DNA from: Heliocidaris tuberculata
Lineage: Eukaryota; Echinodermata; Echinoidea; Camarodonta; Echinometridae
Assembly: GCA_025618425.1 (NCBI GenBank)
Contig: CM046842.1
Location: 39,412,798-39,476,797 of the forward strand
Direction of reading: 5' to 3'
DNA length: 64,000 bases
The position numbers and the translations under genes were made by a program. Positions 42,136 through 54,800 of the stretch are shown here, in pieces. The notes under the pieces are model-generated. The model ran no database searches. It was not told the origin of the DNA and was given only the letters and a program-made list of their open reading frames with translations. The number at the start of each line of letters is the position of its first letter. Within the stretch, counting starts at the first letter, position 1.

Positions 42136-42825
42136 TGCCTCACAAAAAATACAACACAATATTACACATTTTGTACGCTGAAATCAACATAATCCTGTCT
42201 TCTAAACGATCACAAAGTCATTCTCGCACTTCTACAACAGAAAAGGGATGAAAACACTTACCATAAATGTGGAAAATTTTGATGAAAAGTGCCCTAAAAA
42301 ATTGCGTGATACACCGGAAGTATTTCGATGCTGGAATGGTCTACCCCGCAGACCCAAATTTCTTTGTTTAATCTGCGGACGCCCTCCCCATCGATTGTTC
42401 CATTTGCATCATGGGTAATTCCACTATAGTGGGTACGCTCGTGTAGGTTTAAGGCCCCCCACCTTCCATTATCAATTAGAATTCTTTGTTGAACATAAGT
42501 GGGTGTGGGTGTGCGTGTGCGAGTGTCTCTCTCTGCCTCTCTCCATTGCAATATCTCTTTATCATTCTCACCAAAAAGTATGGCTAATTCCAACGTTCTG
42601 TATCAACCTCCCTTTTCTCTTTATATTTTCTCATCCCCCCCCCCCTCTTCCTTTCTTTATAGACCTCTATACGTCTATTCTCTCTCATTTTGTTTGACGC
42701 GACTATACAAAATGTTACTCTAGGTCTCCTCTCTCAACTAATTATTCTCTATTTTTGCTCTATTTCTCTCTAATTCTTTTTCATTTCTTCCTGTATCATA
42801 GAGCTCTTTCTCTCCTTTCCTGATC

Positions 42826-43271
42826 TCCCCCCCCCTTTTCTCTTTCTCTCTCCTCAAGCTCCCTTTCCCTCTCTCTCTCTCTCTCTCTCTCTCTCAGCTC
42901 TCCAGTCTTTCTATCTCTGCCCCCCCCCCTCTCCATCTCTCTCTCAGCTCTCCAGTCTTCTATCTCTGCCCCCCTCTCCATCTCTCTCTCAGCTCTCCAG
43001 TCTTCTATCTCTGCCCCCCTCTCCATCTCTCTCTCAGCTCTCCAGTCTTTCTATCTCTGCCCCCCTCTCCATCTCTCTCTCTCTCTCTCAGCTCTCCAGT
43101 CTTTCTATCTCTGCCCCCCTCTCCATCTCTCTCTCTCTCTCTCTCAGCTCTCCAGTCTTTCTATCTCTGCCCCCCCCCCCTCCATCTCTCTCAGCTCTCC
43201 AGTCTTCTATCTCTGCCCCCCTCTCCATCTCTCTCTCTCTCTCTCAGCTCTCCAGTCTTTCTATCTCTGCC

Positions 43272-43307
<36 letters not shown>

Positions 43308-43310
43308 TGC
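42826..43310. repeat. CT-rich minisatellite, eight copies
   Basis: Eight occurrences of AGCTCTCCAGTCTTTCTATC followed by TCTGCCCCCC and a variable CT run, period ~45-57 bp. Confidence 0.85.
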
Positions 43311-46080
43311 ACTCACTTCTGTCTCCCTCCCATTCATATTATTTTTTTTTGAAGCAAAACAAAAATGAATAGCAAAAACAAAGGTGTTGAGTTCTTCCCT
43401 CTAAATGTGAGTTCTATCAATCAAAAAAATTATTCCCAATTCCAATCAATACCATCAATGTAGAATAAGGTGTATACATGTATTTCTATATAGATAAATA
43501 TATGTTTTCTGATAAAATATTTATAATTTATCTTGAGCAATATTCTTTCAAACTGAAATGAGAAGTATCACTTTTAGAATGGTGTGTTCAGTGTACATGA
43601 TAATAAATTTGCCAACGAGTCTACACAGCTAAAATAAGTATGAATATACATGCAAACAAGAATAATGGATTGCAGACAGAAATTTTGAAATTGAGTTTAC
43701 CACCATCGTTTAAAGGCACACTAACAAGTAATCAGAACAATACAAAATTATTCAAACACAATTCCTTTTCAATGTCAAACAATTTGAACAAAAGTATGAG
43801 AATAGTCGGATCAAAATGAAAGAGTTGAAATTCTTGAACAGATGATGCTGATAAAGAAAATAAATTTGGCACTTTTGTTTTACAGATAAATATCAGTATA
43901 CATGACCAATATCAAAGAATATGATCATCATAACAATAAATACATATACATGTATCACCTGCATGTAAATAATCTATTGCATAATCTATTTAATACAAAA
44001 TTCTTTGTTTTCATTCCATGAAAATACTGACTACATAAGTCTAAATAAGCTACATAATTCCATCAAGTCATAATTTAGTACTGCTCCTTTTCATTCATAT
44101 ATTAATATAAAACTTTTCCATTTATTAATTGTTATAAATTATCTAATGAGCCAGATCAGTGAGTCACGGACGGCCACTTGATAAATCTTGAAAATTTAAA
44201 GGCCTGTAGAAAATAAGTATTAAATTGAAGAGAGCTATTATGTTTCACTGTGAAGGGCATCACTGAAGGAGTTGAAATATGATAAAATATCGCCTATTAA
44301 AATTATAATCCATAAAATATTCATTGTCACGGACTGACAAAATGCCGTCTATTAATCGATCAGGCTCTTATACATAATTTGTTCATAAGTTGATAGATCT
44401 AAATGATTTATAATTCTTCACTGATTCTTCAATCTTCAATAAACCAACGTCATACATATTGATTTTTGCTTCCTAGTCGCATTTAAAGTATTAACAAGTG
44501 TCACAGAGCATATATCATGTGTAATACTATCAAATCAAGTTGAAAATATACAATTATCATTCACTACACTGGAACGTTGTTATAACAAACTCCTTGGGAC
44601 CGGTACCTCTTTATATCGAAACAGTGGCATTTAACTCTTTCGAGACAATCGACCACATTTTGTGGTTTCACTCTATAACTTTTGATTCAGAGCTCTAAAA
44701 AATATACCAGATGCATGAGAAGAAAGAGAAAAAATTTCTGCACACACTATGTCCATCTTTGTTGCATGACCATATTGCGTTTAATGCCAGGAATTTTAAA
44801 AACGAGAATAAGCGATAAAATGCTTAAACTGGCAAAACATTGAGAGGTTCAAAAACATTGTTTTTATCAAAATTGGCAATTTCTTTTTTTTCGACAAACT
44901 TCCTTAAACCATGTACACTGTATGTTGTTTTCAAATATATTACACCTTATTCGAAACATGTAGCATTAAAAGAATACATTTTATATTAGTGTTGCCAATC
45001 TGAAGAACAAAATGTGATAAATTTAGCCCTTAAATAATTCCTGTCCTGAAAGGGTTAAATTAACAAGTGTCAAAGAGCATATATCACTTGTAATACTATT
45101 AAATCAAGTTGAAAATATACAATTATTATTCACTACAGTGGAGCCTCATTATAACAAACTCCTTGGGACCAAGGAAATTACCTCTTTATATCGAAACCTT
45201 GTTACATGTATATCAGGGCTAAAAAAACACACAATAGAATACAAAGTAGTGAGATCAGTAAAATTATGTTAATACCTTGTTATAACTGTACATGTAAATA
45301 CTGTAATATCAACAAAAAAATTTACAGTTTCCATATCCATGACAGTTTTCACTGAAATCAAATTAAGAGTAACAATTCCCATATTCAACTGCAATTCATA
45401 CTTATGCTTCCACCCCCCCCCCCACCCCCCTTCTTCATGATGGGAAAAAAATGAGTATTTTATTGTTTCCAGTATGACAATTCAAGCACAAATTTTTTCA
45501 GTGATCTACTGAAAGAAAGAAAGAAGGCATTGCCTCATGTATTATGAAAGCCCTTTTAGTTTTATTGCAATACATGTACAGTCACCTTTGAACTTTCGTG
45601 AATTCTTCTTCTAATAAAAGTAATCTACATGTATGGAAAATGTCACCATGAGTGTTAAACAAAGTTGCCAGATAATTCTTCACTTTTTGCATTTCTACGA
45701 TCTGCCACTTTTCAGCTTTTTCTTAACATACGATGTGCCTATATTCAGAATATCAATCTACCCTCATAATCACAATATTCCAACATTTATTCAAAGAAAA
45801 TCTGGAGATATAGTACAGTGACACAGAAAATCAGCCTCTTTGAAACAGCTTCTCCATCAGAAAGTGAACCCTATATCTAACCCTGTCCCATACTAATCTT
45901 AAACCCAATTTCAACCCTAACACATCTTGGGGGAAAAAAAGAAAAAAACAAGGAGCAAATGTCTGGTTGCCAGAGGAGTGAAAGAAACATGCAATTTTCA
46001 TGTGATAGAGACAGAGTCCTGTTTCATAAACACTTGTAAAATGCTTACTCAGTGCGGGTTTTGAACTGGTATACCAGCCC
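43311..46080. other. AT-rich intergenic DNA with a local duplication and a TIR relic
   Basis: No exons were recognised. A ~140-bp block (44493-44629) is repeated directly at 45062-45205, sharing AATCAAGTTGAAAATATACA. Between them lies a diverged element (44630-45060) with ends TTTAACTCTTTC and GAAAGGGTTAAA; a related piece is at 48385-48780. The remainder is AT-rich sequence without visible features. Confidence 0.55.
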
Positions 46081-46082
46081 AG

Positions 46083-46300
46083 GGCCCCCATTTCATAAAA
46101 CTTACTATCGATAACGAAGATGGTTCATCTTCGTGATAGGCTGCATAGCCCTTTGAAGATTATCAAAGAAGAAGAAGAAGATAACAAGTTACAATAATTC
46201 TTATAAGCTACTCAAATCCTTGAATCTAATTAGCTGAGAGCAAATTTGTCATAGAAATGGGTCAGTTGTCACTGATTACAAGTTTTGTGAAACGGGGCCC
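46083..46300. mobile_element. 'TTTCATAAA' MITE, copy 3 (with insertion)
   Basis: Ends CCCCATTTCATAAAACTTA and AAGTTTTGTGAAACGGGGCC. An extra ~75 bp with a GAAGATGGTTCATCTTCG hairpin and GAA repeats interrupts the left part. Confidence 0.75.
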
Positions 46301-46332
46301 ACGTCTTTATGACTGTTAGACCAGGTACTAAT

Positions 46333-46602
46333 TCACCAAATATCCTTATGCTTCTTCTTCTTCTGTTTCTTTACCTTCACCTTATATCCTTTACAGTCCG
46401 AGTCACTGCTGGACGAACTCGAAGACGAAGACGATGACGATGAGCTGGATGAACTCGATGACGAGCGACGACCATGCTTATGCTTCTGTTTCTTCATCTT
46501 CTTCTGTTTCTTCATCTTGCCATGGACGACCACACCTACAGAACCGGTAGCAGGGTATCCAGGCGGTGCTACACCTGGGTAGCCGCCTGGAGCCTGTGGG
46601 TA
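46333..46602 (-). CDS. Terminal exon of the Pro-rich gene
   Basis: The acceptor is TATCCCAATCCCAG; it reads YPQAPGGYPGVAPPGYPATG, a short hydrophobic VGVVVHG, then the Lys-rich and poly-Ser tail to TGA at 46333-46335. Ser codons are mixed (TCG, TCA, AGC and others), which argues for selection on the serines rather than a young microsatellite. Confidence 0.75.
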   Translation of the reverse strand, partial: YPQAPGGYPGVAPPGYPATGSVGVVVHGKMKKQKKMKKQKHKHGRRSSSSSSSSSSSSSSSSSSSSDSDCKGYKVKVKKQKKKKHKDIW

Positions 46603-49028
46603 CTGGGATTGGGATATGAGAAACGAACAAGCACAAAGATATTTCATTCTTGTATTCACTTATGAAATTATGACAAAGTCTCTACATGCTTCAACATAGC
46701 TTTGGAAATTAATACCCTTGCTTTAGCTCCAAAAACAGTTATAAGCATAGAGTGCACTTCAATGAATAATCCTACCAGGTATACTCACTTACATACGGCA
46801 CTTAGGTGGAGAGTGGAAAATGCATAATAATGTCTTGCCAAAGGGATCTGAACGATGTACCTTGTGATCCACAGTTAAGTGAATTATCAACTTGACCATG
46901 TACAAATCATATCCAGGTGCTAGCTCCACATTCCTTCATAATACGTTAGTGAAGTTCTGCCCATTCATACATATATCATCACGTGTCTTGTCAGTGATTT
47001 TTACCAACAAATTTGCTTTCAGCCAAACACATGCAAGGATTTCAGTAGCTTATAACATTTATTGCAACTTGTTATTGATGAAAAGTTTTATGAAACAGGG
47101 TCCAGAACTCAACTTTATCTTTAAAGTAAGGTACACTGTTTGGTCAAGGGTTGAAGATAGAGATTCGGTTAAGTAGGTAACTGAACACTGAGCAACTGCC
47201 AGAGCAAGTGTCGTAGAACCGCTAGGAGAACGCATACCTGAGCTTGCCCCGGACCGGGGTATGCTGGAGGCATCTGTCCTGGATATCCCTGGGGTTGCAT
47301 TGCTCCTGCGGGTGGGGCGCTGTAATTAGGTGGTGGGGGTACCTGCACACAATAAAGAAATCAATGATCCACACTTTTTTATGTTTTCTTTCACTTGAGT
47401 AACTTGGGGATGATCAAACTTTCAAGTCAAGGGAAAAACATGGATTCATTTTTTTCTTCCTGGTTTTTTTTTTTTTTAATATTTTGGAAACATACACGAG
47501 GCCAGGAGGATATTGGGTTCAGCAAAAAAAATAAGCGGGGGCTAAGGGCGATTAGCCCCCGAAACTCTTGAAAAAGCCACCGTAAATGAAGAAAGAGCCA
47601 CCGTCAAATAATATTTCTGCCCATGGGTCGTAGTGCATTAAAATCTCTGTACACAATAGGTGGATTTCTAAGTAGCCCTCGCGAAAGAAATATTTATATA
47701 ATATTGAATGGCCTTGAGTGGGATACAAGGATATATCGCACGAGCTATGAGCATATTTCACGAGTCGGCACGACGAGTGAAATATTTTCAAAGCGAGTAC
47801 GATATATCCTTGTGTCCCACGAAAGAAAAGCCATTCAATATTATTATTATTAATTGTATGATACCTAGTTCCTCAATTTTTCACCATTACATGTCCTTAT
47901 GTTTTTGTATTGAGTTCGACATAAAAAACAGGTAGAAAAACATTTTTGTCTTTACCCAAGCATTTTGCAAGAGCTGCGCGCATACATCCATTGTCTTAAC
48001 CTTTGCGTATAAGCGCATATTCACTTTTTTACGCGTCACGCGCACCCCAAACCATGAGATATGGAGATATATTGCACGGTCATCCGGGTACTTTTACACA
48101 AACCATGAGATATTGTTTTAAAATTGCACGGTCATCCGGGAAATTTTGCGCAAACCATGAGATACGCCAATTTTTCTGGTCGCCTGAAAACCCTTCATAC
48201 AAATAATAATAATTTTTACACTGATTGGGTTTACAGTATTGCAATTTTTAGAGATTAAATATTTCTCTTGAGCAAGCAGGAAATTGCTAAATGTTGCAGC
48301 AGATAGAAAATGGTTTTGAAAGATTATTCTCACTGATATCGGGTGCTTTGCTAGATACTAAGGACAGAAGAAATCGACATCACTTTAACCTATTCAGGAA
48401 AATTGCCCACATTTTGTGAACTGGCTCGATAACTATTGTTGAATTAAAGTGAGAGTGCTAATAATACATTAAGATGCATGTGCAGAAAAAGCAAATTTCT
48501 GCACAAACTGTGTCCATTATAGTTGTGTTACCACCTTACCATACAACATTTAGGAATTATGAAAAAGAAAAGAAGCATTAAAATCTCTAAATTGGCAAGT
48601 CGCAACATGTGGAAAAGTTATTGATTTTCCATACAAAATGGTAATTTTCAAATTTGTGATAACTTCTGTCCATGTACATGTACATGTATATTCTTTACAA
48701 TACCAGAGTTGCCAATTTGAATAAGAAAAGTGGATTAATTACATGTAAGCTCCTTAAAAAATGTGTTGTGACTTCGTCCTAAACTGAAATGAAGGCTGGA
48801 CATGGTTTCACAACAAGCAAAAAAACATTTAGAACATGCACCTACCCCACCAGTTCCTCCCTGAGGGGGGAAACCAGGGTAAGACTGGGGTGGATATGCC
48901 ACCGGAGGTCCTCCTCCGCCTTGGGGTGGTGGGTAGCTCCCTCCTGGCCCTGGGGGTGGGTAAGCCTGGTTAGGGGGTTGTTGAGGGGGGTAACCTCCAC
49001 CACCGGCAGGTGGATAGGGGTAACTCAT
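46333..49028 (-). CDS. Tyr/Pro/Gly-rich protein with poly-Ser and Lys-rich tail (3 coding exons, 185 aa)
   Basis: Coding exons 49028-48846, 47342-47238 and 46602-46333 join in phase 0 at both junctions. The start MSYPYPPAGGGG follows a 5' UTR acceptor (CTATCTGACAG at ~49072). The first two exons are built from YPPP/QGYPG-type repeats like the low-complexity tails of annexin A7 or other XYPPX proteins. The last exon turns basic (KMKKQKKMKKQKHKHGRR), has 20 consecutive Ser, then DSDCKGYKVKVKKQ and ends KHKDIW. The family was not recognised. The composition suggests an intrinsically disordered, possibly phase-separating or RNA/splicing-associated protein; that is inference. The first exon's position next to a TATA promoter at 50.25 kb supports a complete gene. 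Confidence 0.75.
46770..46900 (-). mobile_element. Degenerate tRNA-derived SINE
   Basis: The minus strand shares CATTTTCCACTCTCCACC and GGCAAGACATTATTATGCAT with the other SINE bodies. It lies in the second intron of the Pro-rich gene. Confidence 0.5.
46976..47103. mobile_element. 'TTTCATAAA' MITE, copy 4 (left end truncated)
   Basis: Shares TCTTGTCAGTGATTTTTACC and TTATTGATGAAAAGTTTTAT with the other copies. Confidence 0.65.
47238..47342 (-). CDS. Middle exon of the Pro-rich gene
   Basis: 105 bp, phase 0-0, acceptor TGTGTGCAG, donor GCTCAG|GTATGC. It encodes VPPPPNYSAPPAGAM then QPQGYPGQMPPAYPGPGQAQ. Confidence 0.75.
47692..47858. mobile_element. Foldback element (ATTGAATGG ends)
   Basis: Arms of ~70 bp are inverted. 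The left includes ATTGAATGGCCTTGAGTGGG and ACAAGGATATATCG. The right includes CGATATATCCTTGTGTCCCA and GCCATTCAAT. It is in the first coding intron of the Pro-rich gene. Confidence 0.8.
48846..49028 (-). CDS. First coding exon of the Pro-rich gene
   Basis: ATG at 49028, 61 codons, donor GGTGGG|GTAGGT in phase 0. Encodes MSYPYPPAGGGGYPPQQPP and related YPPP repeats. Confidence 0.75.
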
Positions 49029-49171
49029 GATGTGTCTGGAATCCTCAATAGCAACACTGCTCCAAATTCTGTCAGATAGGAATGAAAAGTAAATGCTTGA
49101 AGATATCAGAACAAAATGAGGAGGAAAAAAAAAAGGATGAAAGGGCCAATAAGAATATGCACGGCCGATGG

Positions 49172-49396
49172 CTACTGTGAAACCGGAAATTTTCGCATGC
49201 ACGAAACTTTCAGAAATTTTGCAAGTGGTCAAGATTCACGAAAGTTTCAGGCCGCAAAATAATCAAATCATAATTGAAACAACATAAAATTATTGTACAT
49301 GTACATGTAATTCATGAAAGTGTCTTGCTGCAAAACTGGCTGTCATTAACAATTCGTGATTTCAAGTTTTGTCACGAAAGTTTCTGGTGTTACAGT
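49172..49396. mobile_element. 'TGTAAAACCAGAAA' MITE, copy 2
   Basis: Ends CTACTGTGAAACCGGAAATT and TTTCTGGTGTTACAGTA, with CACGAAAGTTTC motifs in the core. It is related to 16783-16986. Confidence 0.75.
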
Positions 49397-50207
49397 AAGT
49401 TAGGTCTAAGTCAAGAAAAGGAGCAAGAAAAGGAGCAAGAATAAAAGATAGGAATCTGAATAAAACGAAAAAGGCAATAAAGAAAATGGAAAAGATGAGT
49501 TAACTAGCTAACCAGTGCAGTTAATCAGGTACATGTAATTTGAAGGAGTGTGCTGAAAGCAATAGACAATGAAAATGATGACCAAAGAGAACAGAGAAGT
49601 GGGAAAAGATTCAGATAAAGGGGAAAAAATAAGAAGATATTTAAATGACAAGAATTAAAAAGTCAAAAATCTCGAAATCAATGTCAATGTAAAACATTAA
49701 AAAAAAATCTTTTTCTTTGATTAACCCATTGCGTACAGGAGCCAGGTAGCTCCTCTATTAATAAGCCTATGGGAAAAGGCAAATATAGTAGTCAACGGGT
49801 TAAGATTTCTTTAGAATTCTTCTCATTCTTCCTTTGAAGATTGTTTTCTTGTATTTTTCTTCCTTCTCCTTTTTTCTCTTCTTCTTCTTCTTCTTCTTCT
49901 TCTTTTTTTTTCTTCTTCTTCAGAAAAAGTAATTCATTTCCAATAGCATCAGCCAGTAAAAAAACAAAAAACAAAAACAAAAACAAAAAACAAAAACAAA
50001 AAGCACACGCCAAAATCAATGCATCGGACTGACATAAATCAAAGTAAATACAAACTCACACGATTTGGCAACTTCATTTCAAGATATTCAAGAATCAAAA
50101 CAAGCTCATCTTCAACTGATAAATATCTACATGTTCTAATCATCACTACAGAGAAACTGAATTATCACAGATATTGACAACTTTTGGCAAACATCTAAAT
50201 TTCTTAC

Positions 50208-50223
50208 CGTCTTACAGAGCTAT
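50208..50223 (-). other. Putative 5' UTR exon of the Pro-rich gene
   Basis: Downstream of the TATA box, a short segment ends at the donor GACG|GTAAGA (50208). The exact 5' end is unknown; ~25-30 bp from the TATA box would place it near 50222. It would splice to the UTR part of the exon starting ~49071. Confidence 0.4.
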
Positions 50224-50246
50224 GCTCGGGGCTGTGCTCTGCTGAA

Positions 50247-50320
50247 CTTATATACTGATACTCGTTACAACCGTACCGTACCGGTACCGGAAGCCGGCGC
50301 GGCGCGGCCGCGCCTGGCCT
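50247..50320 (-). promoter_or_regulatory. TATA-box promoter with GC-rich upstream region
   Basis: TATATAAG lies at 50247-50254 on the minus strand. Immediately upstream is a CpG-dense block (GGCGCGGCGCGGCCGCGCC, 50293-50314) with tandem CCGTACCGTACCGG. A CCGGAAG ETS-like site is adjacent. Distance and orientation fit the Pro-rich gene. Confidence 0.5.
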
Positions 50321-50699
50321 GACCATTGAATGGGTAAGCTTTTCACGGGGCTTTTCAGCCAACGTTACCTGACAAATAGGTAACCCATGTGTCCAGTTTG
50401 TCAACTTCACGTAAATGTGAATGATACACTGCATGTATCTTGGTCTGCCCCTCATTTCATTTTTTTTTTAAAAATTAGACTCTCCCTAGGAAAAAAATCC
50501 TTTCCAGCCGGATGACATGTAAGTGTATCCAGCTTACTATATGAGTGTATTTAGTGTTGCCCCCCCCCCCCCGATATTTCAATTTTTACTCTGTTTTAAA
50601 CTTTTACACACAAACAAATAAATAATTTTATGTTCAAAGAAAAAAAAATGTAATTGCATCCTATCCCCTTTCTTTCTTTTTTAATTTCTTCTGGACCTA

Positions 50700-51779
50700 C
50701 TCATGAAAATTTATTTTCCTGCCCATCTCTCTGCACTTTCACTTTTCAGTTTTTCTTGTTCCCCCCCCCCCCCCCCCCCCCCATTTCTCCCTCTCTCAAC
50801 CAAAATCATCAGTGTCTTTCTTTTCCTTGATAACTCAAACCATTTTATTGCTGGTAAATGGACCATGGAAACTGGGAGGGATGGCTTTACCCTGGGGCTT
50901 TACCACCCAAGCTATTGATAAACTGTCTGTTTTACTCTCTCCCCAAGCCCCCCCCCCCCCACACACACACACACCTCTCTCTCTCCCTTCCTCTTTCAAC
51001 TTCTCTCCTTCTCTCTCCTCATTTTCAGATTTCTCTCTCTTCATTTATTTCCTTTCTTCCTTTTTAACTCTTTGAGTGCGAGCCCGCGCACAGCGATTGT
51101 TCTCCCTGCATGTGACGGAGCGATTTCGGTTACATTGCCGGTAATGGAAAATTTGGCGGTGCTTTCTACTTTAATTGCTCATTGCACCTCACTCGGTCAT
51201 TTCCGTCATTTTTAGTAAATGCAAACATGAAAGGTCAGACTTTTCTCTTTCTAAAAATATAAGTTTTTTTATCGAAACAAAAAATAAGGTTTGTTATTTT
51301 AGAGGGGAAAAGCCGTCTTATTTTGTTGAAGTTTCGCTTCCTTCCTTCTCAATACACTTACAATACAAATTGCGTAAAGCGCCGTCGCACGCGCGGTTCG
51401 ATCGATTGTCGTCTGCTAATGCTCGGCATATTATCACCCAAGTCATAGGCCCTACATTTCACATGAGTTTCCAACGCATTCTGACCAACATTGTGACATG
51501 ATCACTCTCAATGCTTTTTCTTTTAAATATGCAAACAGGTATAGGCCCATTCAGGGAATTGAATTTTCAGATGAACATTATGTTACTCAGTAAGATAAAA
51601 ATAATCCTATTCACTTTCGACTTCATTTTTCATTATTTGTCGTAATTATTTACTTTAGTTTTTGTCTCCCGCTTCATTCGTTTATTTTTCTCTATCTATC
51701 CATCTCTATTTCAACATTATTTTCCTATGTAGTTGCTGTATCAATAAAAAAAAAATAATCAAAATTGTGTACGCATATT

Positions 51780-51813
<34 letters not shown>

Positions 51814-51870
51814 TAATGGGAAAGAAATGAATGACAGTGATTGGAACAAAATAATACTTTGTCACATCTC
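50700..51870. other. Low-complexity intergenic stretch
   Basis: CT-rich tracts (50730-51060), a CCCCCCCC run at 50761-50782 and a 29-base T run at 51784-51812 bound the satellite on its left. No exon was recognised. Confidence 0.5.
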
Positions 51871-51877
51871 AATGCCG

Positions 51878-54800
51878 CTCTCTCTCTCTTTGAATTCGTC
51901 AGGAAGTTCGTGCAATTAGAACTTTGTTTACAGTTGTGGTTGATATTGACGAGAATCATAAACAAACTAAAGCGATAAAAAAAAAACGTGTTTAAAAAAA
52001 TCCCGATAGTATAGCAACCGATGGTAATGGCTACATCTCAATGCCGCTCTCTCTCTCTCTCTCTCTGAATTCGTCAGGAAGTTCGTGCAATTAGAACTTT
52101 GTTTCAGTGCGTTTCATTTCCGCATTGCATGCAATTTTTCTTTTGAAGGGGTGTGGCTAATAAGGACTTATTCGCCGTATCTAAGAGTTTGATCAATTTG
52201 AAAATAAAGAGAACAGCAGAGAAGGAGCATGATATTGAGAGTATAGTAATTCACTGTATGTCACGAGATAATGAGGAAAGAAGTAAAAACCGAAACACAA
52301 CAGTTGTGCTTGATATTGACGAGAATCATAAACAAACTAAAGCGATAAAAAAAAAAACGTGTTTAAAAAAATCCCGATAGTATAGCAACCGATGGTAATG
52401 GCTACATCTCAATGCCGCTCTCTCTCTCTCTCTCTCTCTGAATTCGTCAGGAAGTTCGTGCAATTAGAACTTTGTTTCAGTGCGTTTCATTTCCGCATTG
52501 CATGCAATTTTTCTTTTGAAGGGGTGTGGCTAATAAGGACTTATTCGCCGTATCTAAGAGTTTGATCAATTTGAAAATAAAGAGAACAGCAGAGAAGGAG
52601 CATGATATTGAGAGTATAGTAATTCACTGTATGTTACGAGATAATGAGGAAAGAAGTAAAAACCGAAACACAACAGTTGTGCTTGATATTGACGAGAATC
52701 ATAAACAAACTAAAGCGATAAAAAAAAAAAACGTGTTTAAAAAAATCCCGATAGTATAGCAACCGATGGTAATGGCTACATCTCAATGCCGCTCTCTCTC
52801 TCTCTCTCTCTGAATTCGTCAGGAAGTTCGTGCAATTAGAACTTTGTTTCAGTGCGTTTCATTTCCGCATTGCATGCAATTTTTCTTTTGAAGGGGTGTG
52901 GCTAATAAGGACTTATTCGCCGTATCTAAGAGTTTGATCAATTTGAAAATAAAGAGAACAGCAGAGAAGGAGCATGATATTGAGAGTATAGTAATTCACT
53001 GTATGTTACGAGATAATGAGGAAAGAAGTAAAAACCGAAACACAACAGTTGTGCTTGATATTGACGAGAATCATAAACAAACTAAAGCGATAAAAAAAAA
53101 AACGTGTTTAAAAAAATCCCGATAGTATAGCAACCGATGGTAATGGCTACATCTCAATGCCGCTCTCTCTCTCTCTCTCTCTGAATTCGTCAGGAAGTTC
53201 GTGCAATTAGAACTTTGTTTCAGTGCGTTTCATTTCCGCATTGCATGCAATTTTTCTTTTGAAGGGGTGTGGCTAATAAGGACTTATTCGCCGTATCTAA
53301 GAGTTTGATCAATTTGAAAATAAAGAGAACAGCAGAGAAGGAGCATGATATTGAGAGTATAGTAATTCACTGTATGTTACGAGATAATGAGGAAAGAAGT
53401 AAAAACCGAAACACAACAGTTGTGCTTGATATTGACGAGAATTAAAAACAAACTAAAGCGATAAAAAAAAAACGTGTTTAAAAAAATCCCGATAGTATAG
53501 CAACCGATGGTAATGGCTACATCTCAATGCCGCTCTCTCTCTCTCTCTCTCTGAATTCGTCAGGAAGTTCGTGCAATTAGAACTTTGTTTCAGTGCGTTT
53601 CATTTCCGCATTGCATGCAATTTTTCTTTTGAAGGGGTGTGGCTAATAAGGACTTATTCGCCGTATCTAAGAGTTTGATCAATTTGAAAATAAAGAGAAC
53701 AGCAGAGAAGGAGCATGATATTGAGAGTATAGTAATTCACTGTATGTTACGAGATAATGAGGAAAGAAGTAAAAACCGAAACACAACAGTTGTGCTTGAT
53801 ATTGACGAGAATCATAAACAAACTAAAGCGATAAAAAAAAAACGTGTTTAAAAAAATCCCGATAGTATAGCAACCGATGGTAATGGCTACATCTCAATGC
53901 CGCTCTCTCTCTCTCTCTCTCTCTGAATTCGTCAGGAAGTTCGTGCAATTAGAACTTTGTTTCAGTGCGTTTCATTTCCGCATTGCATGCAATTTTTCTT
54001 TTGAAGGGGTGTGGCTAATAAGGACTTATTCGCCGTATCTAAGAGTTTGATCAATTTGAAAATAAAGAGAACAGCAGAGAAGGAGCATGATATTGAGAGT
54101 ATAGTAATTCACTGTATGTCACGAGATAATGAGGAAAGAAGTAAAAACCGAAACACAACAGTTGTGCTTGATATTGACGAGAATCATAAACAAACTAAAG
54201 CGATAAAAAAAAAAACGTGTTTAAAAAAATCCCGATAGTATAGCAACCGATGGTAATGGCTACATCTCAATGCCGCTCTCTCTCTCTCTCTCTCTGAATT
54301 CGTCAGGAAGTTCGTGCAATTAGAACTTTGTTTCAGTGCGTTTCATTTCCGCATTGCATGCAATTTTTCTTTTGAAGGGGTGTGGCTAATAAGGACTTAT
54401 TCGCCGTATCTAAGAGTTTGATCAATTTGAAAATAAAGAGAACAGCAGAGAAGGAGCATGATATTGAGAGTATAGTAATTCACTGTATGTTACGAGATAA
54501 TGAGGAAAGAAGTAAAAACCGAAACACAACAGTTGTGCTTGATATTGACGAGAATCATAAACAAACTAAAGCGATAAAAAAAAAAAACGTGTTTAAAAAA
54601 ATCCCGATAGTATAGCAACCGATGGTAATGGCTACATCTCAATGCCGCTCTCTCTCTCTCTCTCTCTGAATTCGTCAGGAAGTTCGTGCAATTAGAACTT
54701 TGTTTCAGTGCGTTTCATTTCCGCATTGCATGCAATTTTTCTTTTGAAGGGTGTGGCTAATAAGGACTTATTCGCCGTATCTAAGAGTTTGATCAATTTG

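Noticed and set aside
42294..42593. 99-codon open frame on the minus strand near the presumed 5' end of the zinc-finger gene.
   Set aside because: No splice link or protein-like composition; part of it is a microsatellite translation (RDTRTRTPTPT).
42796..43026. Glu/Arg-rich repetitive open frame.
   Set aside because: It is a translation of the CT-rich minisatellite.
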